A DNA stretch of 10,207 bases from Clostridia bacterium (GTDB taxonomy: Bacteria > Bacillota > Clostridia > Christensenellales > Borkfalkiaceae): positions 1 through 10,207 of the forward strand of contig JAGCIP010000009.1 in NCBI GenBank assembly GCA_017648525.1. The letters are read 5' to 3'. The translations under genes were made by a program, and so were the position numbers. Shown in pieces: positions 5,385 to 10,207 of this stretch (its first letter is position 1; the number at the start of each line of letters is the position of its first letter). The notes below the pieces were generated by a model. The model was not told the DNA's origin. It worked only from the letters and a program-made list of their open reading frames with translations, and did not search any database.

Positions 5385-5942
5385 ATGAAAAAATTATTAA
5401 GATTGCTACTTTTATCGTTATGTTTATCTTTTGTTTTTACAACGGCTTGTACTCAACAACCTGATAATAGCGGAAGCGGAGATTCTTCACAGCAAACATC
5501 GCAAACAGAGTATTGTACGGTAACGTTTGTACAAACGGGATATGAGAATATTGTAAAAAGTGTAGAAAAAGGAAAAGGTATTTTAGAAGCGGATATCCCC
5601 GAACCTAATCCTATTGACGGATATACGGTTGTTTGGGATAAAACGGATTTTAGCGTTGTAAATGAAAACTTGACGGTAAATGCGGTTGCAACCCCTAACG
5701 AATATAGTATATATTTGGTTTATAATGCACCAGAAAGTCAAAAAGAAGTTGTTTCGGAAACATTGCCTACGGAAATTAAAGTAAAATACGGTGAAATTCC
5801 TACTATGCCAACTTATCAAAACAATGGATACGTTATTGTAGGTTGGGTATATGAAGATGGCACGCCTTATACTGTAAATGAATATAAGACTCTTGGCAAT
5901 ACAACAGTAAAAGCGCAGTGGGAATATTGGACAGGAAAATAA
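5385..5942 (+). CDS. Surface lipoprotein with B-repeat-like (Listeria-Bacteroides type) segments
   Basis: A 185-residue exported lipoprotein. Charged MKK, hydrophobic core LLRLLLLSLCLSFVF, and the putative lipid-attachment Cys22 in FTTAC (the -3 Thr is unusual, so processing is likely rather than certain). A Ser/Gln/Gly-rich spacer (27-41) is followed by two beta-rich units: about 43-104 (VTFVQTGYEN to TVNAVATPNE) and 105-181 (YSIYLVYN ... KYGEIPTMPTYQNNGYVIVG, then W, closing with NTTVKAQWEY). The VGW-x3-DGTPY ... TTVKAQW pattern is typical of the InlB B-repeat/Flg_new fold found on Firmicutes surfaces. Such units mediate spacing or binding, and no catalytic motif is seen. A strong AGGAGG seven bases before the ATG fixes the start. 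It is followed after 29 bases by the microprotein gene, probably co-transcribed. Confidence 0.85.
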   Translation: MKKLLRLLLLSLCLSFVFTTACTQQPDNSGSGDSSQQTSQTEYCTVTFVQTGYENIVKSVEKGKGILEADIPEPNPIDGYTVVWDKTDFSVVNENLTVNAVATPNEYSIYLVYNAPESQKEVVSETLPTEIKVKYGEIPTMPTYQNNGYVIVGWVYEDGTPYTVNEYKTLGNTTVKAQWEYWTGK

Positions 5943-5971
5943 AAAAAATAAGAAATAAAAGGAGGGTTAAT

Positions 5972-6121
5972 ATGAAGCAGGAATACTTGACACCTAGCAT
6001 ACGGATTGTGGTAGTTTATGAGCAAGATGTTATAACAGCATCTACACCACTGTCGTTTATGACAGGTGCTCAGTCGGAAGAGAATGGAACAGGACAGTAT
6101 TTTGAAGATATTTTTGGATAA
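5972..6121 (+). CDS. 49-residue microprotein with QDVITAS motif, function unknown
   Basis: It begins MKQEYLTPSIRIVVVYEQDV, continues ITASTPLSFMTGAQSEENGT and ends GQYFEDIFG. AAGGAGGG seven bases before ATG 5972 is the strongest ribosome site in the window, so the frame is translated. A longer reading from 5918 would overlap the lipoprotein end and lacks a site. There is no signal peptide or membrane segment. The layout (K/Q-x-Y-x-x-P at the start, a beta-like stretch, E/Q-D-V-I-T-A-S, then a Gly/Asn/acidic tail) resembles very short hypothetical proteins I recall from gut Clostridia and Bacteroidales, whose role is not established. It sits between two exported-protein genes in an operon. A leader/core split after DVITAS would fit a modified peptide precursor, but no modifying enzyme is in the window. 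Confidence 0.75.
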   Translation: MKQEYLTPSIRIVVVYEQDVITASTPLSFMTGAQSEENGTGQYFEDIFG

Positions 6122-6159
6122 AAATTAATGAATGTAAAAAGTTAAGGAGAATTAAAACA

Positions 6160-9100
6160 ATGAAGAAAAAGACAAAATCAGCTTTAATTTCTGTTTTATC
6201 GCTTACGGCAATAACAATGGGGACAACAGCCGCATCGTTGAATTATGTGCCGGCAAGCGCAAGTGCAGATAACGTTTTAACGCCGATTGCTTTTACCGTT
6301 GATGATGGTGCGTCCATTAGAATAGGACTTGAAGAAGATGGGAGCGGGTCTCAAAAAGCAACTGCTTATGAGAAGAACGGTATTAGATTTACCGCAAGAA
6401 TGGAAGAAGCGGTGTACGAGGGGTTGACGCCCGAACAAAATATCGTATTCGGTATTCTTGTTTTACCGAATGATTATATCGCTCAGTATGGCGCTGTTAC
6501 TACCGAAAGCGTATTTGGTACGGATGAAAAAGACGTATACACCATTTCTGAAAGTGAAACGGACAAAATTAGAGTGGCATACGTTGAAACGAAAGAACTC
6601 AAGGAAGACAAAGACGGAAGTTATTATTATAACGTGTCAATGGTCAACTTAAAACCCGCAAACAAAGATAGAGAATTCGTAGCAGTACCTTATTTGAAGA
6701 CGATTGATAATTTGGGCGAAGTTATTTACGATGTAAAAGCGACGGGTGCCCCGTATTCGATGGCGTATACAGCGCAGGTTGAATATGCAAAAGATACTAC
6801 GGACGCTATGATAAAAACCGCGCTTTATGACAATTACATAAAAGATTTGACGGAAACTGTAAGCGTGGACGTAGAGTATGCTTATGGTGAGACTAAAAAA
6901 ACCGTAACGGCAAACGTTTCTCTTGCTTTGGGTGAAACCTTAACGACGGATAAAGTTAAACAAGCGCTTGAAGAAAATGACGAAATTGATACAAGTTTAT
7001 ATGATTTTAGTGGCGCAACTTTAACCGTGGAGGGAGAAAATGTATCCGAAACGATTGTTTATGCGAATGGAAAAACTCACGCGAATATAAAATTGAGTTA
7101 TCAAGCAAGCGAGTCCGAAGCAAGTGTTTATGACAACTTGAAAGGATATTATACCACTACGGATTTCGGTTCGATTATTTTTAAGTCGAAAAACGTTGCT
7201 GTTTATAATGCGGATTATGGTATGAGCGATACGGAAACCGTTGGTACGTATAAGTTCTACAAGGACGGAGTCGCAACCGTGACGCTTGGCGATACAACGT
7301 ATTTTGGTGAATACGATAACAATAATAAGACCTGCAATATAACGGTTGGAAACGATACGTACGTATACGGCGAAGCTGTTGAAGTTCCCGCAACTGTGTA
7401 TGCAAAAATGCGTGGTTATTACGAAAGCACGGACGGTTCTTCCGCGGTAATCAATTCGGACAGTTCTATCCTTGTGGATCTTGATAAAAATGGTAGTTAT
7501 GTGGTAGCCTATAATGCAGAAGAAGAAACGTTCCAAATGACGGCTACAATTATCGGCGGAAACACCTGTACGACGAATATGGAAAAATCTGGTAATGGTT
7601 ATAAATTAACCATTAACGATACTGCGTATCTTCTTTCTAATGAAAAGACGTTGGCAAACGAAGAAACTTATCAGACTTTTGCAAAAACGTATGAAGGCAC
7701 GTTCTACTATCCTGTTCAAATAGCGGCTATTAACGGAACAGCTGCTGGAGATAACTATTATACCACGATATCTTCCAAGGGTACGGGAGTGAAAACTGAG
7801 AAGACTTACGACTCTACCATTTCTTTCTCTGCAAACGGAAAGGTTGTGTATGATGGGTATGATTTCTATTCTTCAAATCCTAATATGGCTTATGCTGGCG
7901 GCGCGGGCGCAAACTTCATTTTAGGTACTAGATATGGCAGTTACGTATTATTTACCGATGGTACGATGAAAGTAAACTTGCCGATGATGAGTAATATCTT
8001 GAAGACGGGTAATACAACCGTATCTGCAAGTACGAAAGATACGATTTTCCCTGCAACGTATGCCTTAGACGATAAAACTGTAACGTTAGATGCGTCTGGC
8101 GTTAAATATTGGGAAGATACTCTTGTTTATAAGGAAAAAACACAGTCTAGCACTGCAGTTTTTGAAAATGAACAAGCCCTTTACGACGCGTTTTCTAATG
8201 CTCAATCGGGTACGAGTGAGGTAACGGGCGTTGCTGGTAAGTTTACTGCCTATCGTGATAATTCTACCTTGTTTGCTGCTGATCATGTTTATTATAAGTT
8301 CTACAATGATAAATCATTATATGTTTATTGTGGCTCTTGGAACATTAAGTGTCATTATACCTTAAATCCGATTAGCGATACGTTTGGTACAATTACTTTC
8401 ACCGATTATGTAAATAGTAGTGCAGGGCATATCAAACAAGCATACTACTCTTATTTTGATGGATTTTTCCGTTTAAGTACCTCCCTTTGGTTGTCAAATG
8501 AGAGTTTAAATCACGGCGCTCATAATCATTTTAACTTCTTGTATAGTACTTGGGATAGACCTGATAATAACTATCAGACCGTATTGTCAACTATGTTTGA
8601 AACGATTGCGGGTGAAGGTGGTTCAGTGGCAGCGCCTGCGTCCAAAACGTATTCAAGCAGTGCGGCAACTTTGACGCTTTATAACGACGGTGTATTGAAG
8701 ATTCCCACAAGCCAAAGCGGATTTAACGTTTCTGGTGGTAAAGCGACGATTGATTTCAAAGACGGCAATGGTCAAAAGAACATTACCTATGACTTAGTTA
8801 TGAAAGATAACACGTCTGGTAAAATTTTCTTCAATATGGACGAAACGCCTGGCGTTTATGATGCAACCCAACCCGACCTTTATGCAGACGGCGAATATTA
8901 TCTTTGGAATGGCTCTTATGTAATTAGCTTTACGTATGCAGGAAAAGCATATACGCTTGCGGTAGGCGGTTATGAAGAATTGATTAACGTCAAGGGTTCG
9001 ATTGCAGGGAATTATATCGGTTCGGAAGGTACGCTTACCTTATTGAATACGGGCGTTGCTACGTATAAAAATGAAGAATGTACGTGGTCGTACAATGCGT

Positions 9101-9879
9101 TAAGCATAGCAAACGGAACGTTGACGATTGAAACAAACGAAGGTTCCGTTGTTGGTGAATATCAAATTTTGAAAAACTCTGTTAAGGTCACAATTGCTGG
9201 TAGAACGTATATTAAGGAATATACAGATTTGTATACGAAGTATGCAGGAACCTATACGGCAAACTACACTACGACGTATATCCCCGTAGGGGCTACCACT
9301 GGTACGCAAATCACTGTTCCTATGACATTGGTATTAAATAGCGACGGTACGTTTACTGCGTGGGGTGTGAAGTTTGACGGACAAAGCGAGATGCCTTCGA
9401 CGGACTATTACGAATTGAAGTCTTGGAGAAATGGTCAGGCTATGTATTATCTCCCTAAAAATCATCTTGGGAACGAGAAGACAGGTACGTACGGATTTAC
9501 CGTTGTAGATGGTAAGTTGCAAATTTATCTTAAATTTGACTGTACCTCTGTTGGTTTCAATAATAAGAGTTATAATATAACATCCTTTGAAGGATATTCC
9601 GCTTGCACGCGTGGCGCCTTCGAGTTTTTGGGCGGTTATTATGCGAGAGCAATACAATTGCTTCAAGGATTAGATAATCCTTCGTGGTGGGGAGGTAGAC
9701 AAAGTACGTTTGATATGCCTAACCAAGACGGCTCAACGACTTCGACGACCGTAACTACGGTTCAGCATTCTGGCTTTGAGGTTTATAACTATGCGGCAGG
9801 TGAGGCTAGCGATGGCGTTTTGAATATTTTGTTTGAAGCGTTCAGCGATACGCCAATCACGCTCGCAAAGCAAAACTAA
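6160..9879 (+). CDS. Very large secreted repeat protein, beta-rich, function unknown
   Basis: 1239 residues. A signal peptide (1-36) has KKKTK, a hydrophobic core ISVLSLTAITMG and probable cleavage after ASASA. Residues ~40-215 form a module with GIRFTARMEEAVYEG (74-88), FGILVLPNDYI (97-107) and REFVAVPYLK (171-180), a pattern I recall from other exported clostridial proteins of unknown role. Residues ~232-315 are Ig-like or B-repeat-like. From ~323 on, diverged copies of a beta unit recur, each opening G-x-Y/F followed by strand-turn-strand with a D/N-G turn: VYDNLKGYYTTTD (323), VYAKMRGYYESTD (413), KTYEGTFYY (509), KGSIAGNYIGSEGTLTLLNT (945), and KYAGTYTANY with MTLVLNSDGTFTAWG (1027-1069). 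It is rich in Tyr, Thr, Gly and Asn. No LPXTG, SLH or membrane anchor and no recognised catalytic motif, so it is released or held non-covalently. AAGGAG lies ten bases before ATG, 38 bases after the microprotein. Adhesion or glycan binding is a guess. Confidence 0.85.
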   Translation: MKKKTKSALISVLSLTAITMGTTAASLNYVPASASADNVLTPIAFTVDDGASIRIGLEEDGSGSQKATAYEKNGIRFTARMEEAVYEGLTPEQNIVFGILVLPNDYIAQYGAVTTESVFGTDEKDVYTISESETDKIRVAYVETKELKEDKDGSYYYNVSMVNLKPANKDREFVAVPYLKTIDNLGEVIYDVKATGAPYSMAYTAQVEYAKDTTDAMIKTALYDNYIKDLTETVSVDVEYAYGETKKTVTANVSLALGETLTTDKVKQALEENDEIDTSLYDFSGATLTVEGENVSETIVYANGKTHANIKLSYQASESEASVYDNLKGYYTTTDFGSIIFKSKNVAVYNADYGMSDTETVGTYKFYKDGVATVTLGDTTYFGEYDNNNKTCNITVGNDTYVYGEAVEVPATVYAKMRGYYESTDGSSAVINSDSSILVDLDKNGSYVVAYNAEEETFQMTATIIGGNTCTTNMEKSGNGYKLTINDTAYLLSNEKTLANEETYQTFAKTYEGTFYYPVQIAAINGTAAGDNYYTTISSKGTGVKTEKTYDSTISFSANGKVVYDGYDFYSSNPNMAYAGGAGANFILGTRYGSYVLFTDGTMKVNLPMMSNILKTGNTTVSASTKDTIFPATYALDDKTVTLDASGVKYWEDTLVYKEKTQSSTAVFENEQALYDAFSNAQSGTSEVTGVAGKFTAYRDNSTLFAADHVYYKFYNDKSLYVYCGSWNIKCHYTLNPISDTFGTITFTDYVNSSAGHIKQAYYSYFDGFFRLSTSLWLSNESLNHGAHNHFNFLYSTWDRPDNNYQTVLSTMFETIAGEGGSVAAPASKTYSSSAATLTLYNDGVLKIPTSQSGFNVSGGKATIDFKDGNGQKNITYDLVMKDNTSGKIFFNMDETPGVYDATQPDLYADGEYYLWNGSYVISFTYAGKAYTLAVGGYEELINVKGSIAGNYIGSEGTLTLLNTGVATYKNEECTWSYNALSIANGTLTIETNEGSVVGEYQILKNSVKVTIAGRTYIKEYTDLYTKYAGTYTANYTTTYIPVGATTGTQITVPMTLVLNSDGTFTAWGVKFDGQSEMPSTDYYELKSWRNGQAMYYLPKNHLGNEKTGTYGFTVVDGKLQIYLKFDCTSVGFNNKSYNITSFEGYSACTRGAFEFLGGYYARAIQLLQGLDNPSWWGGRQSTFDMPNQDGSTTSTTVTTVQHSGFEVYNYAAGEASDGVLNILFEAFSDTPITLAKQN

Positions 9880-9892
9880 ATAAATGAAGACC

Positions 9893-9926
9893 GGCCCCGA
9901 ATAGCATATCGATGCCGTTCGGGGCC
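9893..9926. other. GC-rich intercistronic hairpin
   Basis: GGCCCCGAA (9893-9901) pairs perfectly with TTCGGGGCC (9918-9926). Inside it GCAT (9904-9907) pairs with ATGC (9912-9915) around ATCG. It is followed on the plus strand by seven A, not T, and no T run follows on the minus strand either, so it is not a standard intrinsic terminator. Its position, 14 bases after the stop of the large protein gene and 27 before the next ATG, fits an mRNA 3'-end stabiliser or processing barrier, or a partial attenuator. In AT-rich surroundings the GC content stands out. Confidence 0.75.
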
Positions 9927-9953
9927 AAAAAAACAACTATAAGAGGTAAAATA

Positions 9954-10207
9954 ATGAAAAAAGTATTGAAAAGTATAATAGCTGTTTCTATGACGGCAAT
10001 TTCGACATTTAGTCTTTTTGCATGTAATGGAACTGGTGAAGAAAGTAGAAATGATGGTACAAAGTCTGAAGTATTAGTTTATAACTATGCAGGCGGGGTC
10101 GGTAGCGTTTGGTTGGATAAAGCGATTCAAAGATTTGAAGAAAAGTTTGAGGATTATTCGTTTGAAGAAGGAAAAATGGGCGTTGTAATCGAGAAAAACT
10201 CTACGAA
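9954..10207 (+). CDS. ABC transporter solute-binding lipoprotein (carbohydrate type), N-terminal part
   Basis: The first 84 codons of a gene running off the window. The start has K-K-V-L-K, a hydrophobic core SIIAVSMTAISTF and a clean lipobox LFAC with Cys24, so the protein is anchored outside the membrane. After a Gly/Glu/Ser spacer comes SEVLVYNYAGGVGSVWLDKA and a helix IQRFEEKFEDY. This is the opening strand-helix of family 1 extracellular sugar-binding proteins, where the first strand is followed by a G-rich turn, W and a helix of the x-x-F-E-x-x-x form. AAGAGG lies eight bases before ATG 9954. Two permease genes would be expected further right. The substrate cannot be told from this part, and a sugar or oligosaccharide is the family's usual ligand. 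Confidence 0.82.
   Translation, partial: MKKVLKSIIAVSMTAISTFSLFACNGTGEESRNDGTKSEVLVYNYAGGVGSVWLDKAIQRFEEKFEDYSFEEGKMGVVIEKNST

Noticed and set aside
7021..7536. 171-codon minus-strand frame inside the giant secreted protein gene
   Set aside because: It lies wholly within a well-supported gene, has an implausible Ile/Arg/Cys-rich composition and no ribosome site. The same applies to other minus-strand frames at 7181-7405, 8086-8286, 9100-9309, 9334-9666 and 9733-9936.
9893..9926. Intrinsic terminator after the giant protein gene
   Set aside because: The hairpin is followed by A rather than T on the plus strand, and on the minus strand the T run precedes the stem, so neither direction fits Rho-independent termination.
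1..10207. CRISPR array, tRNA, rRNA or intact mobile element
   Set aside because: No regularly spaced repeats, no cloverleaf with CCA-proximal consensus, no rRNA segments, and no transposase, integrase or terminal inverted repeats were seen on either strand.

Overview
The window looks like a chromosomal stretch from a low-GC, Gram-positive anaerobe of the Clostridia, probably a gut lineage. The reasons are an AraD/AraM sugar-phosphate gene of Bacillus/Clostridium type, AGGAGG-like ribosome sites with consensus TTGACA-N17-TATAAT promoters, and lipoprotein and secreted-protein styles (SBP lipoprotein, Listeria-Bacteroides-type B repeats) typical of gut Firmicutes. The taxonomic placement is inference.

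Left part (1-2817): a divergent pair. On the minus strand lies a fused protein, L-ribulose-5-phosphate 4-epimerase (AraD) followed by an sn-glycerol-1-phosphate dehydrogenase (AraM). On the plus strand lies a DeoR-family repressor. They share a 163-bp intergenic region with a consensus promoter overlapped by small inverted repeats. The fusion gene carries an in-frame TAA at 114-116. The same frame continues past it with recognisable AraM C-terminal sequence up to the window edge, so the gene is interrupted, recently mutated or mis-sequenced.

Middle (2818-4002): no intact protein gene, but several scraps. These are an open frame that looks like the tail of a membrane protein, a strong bidirectional terminator, the last ~40 codons of an AraC-family regulator, and an unassignable fragment with a hairpin. 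The region ends with the most interesting element of the window: a free-standing, highly structured non-coding RNA gene (about 3805-3996). It has its own consensus promoter, three helices stacked along one strand, a GAAA-capped hairpin, a predicted pseudoknot and an intrinsic terminator.

Right part (4003-10207): a complete AraC-family regulator (cupin plus two HTHs) runs leftward. Rightward runs an apparent operon behind an extended -10 promoter. Its members are an N-terminally truncated NagA-like amidohydrolase, a lipoprotein with B-repeat-like segments, a 49-residue microprotein, a 1239-residue secreted repeat protein, and the start of a carbohydrate ABC transporter solute-binding lipoprotein. 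A GC-rich intercistronic hairpin lies before the solute-binding gene. A plausible reading is a cell-surface and extracellular glycan capture and uptake module controlled by the adjacent AraC protein. That functional link is inferred from gene order alone.
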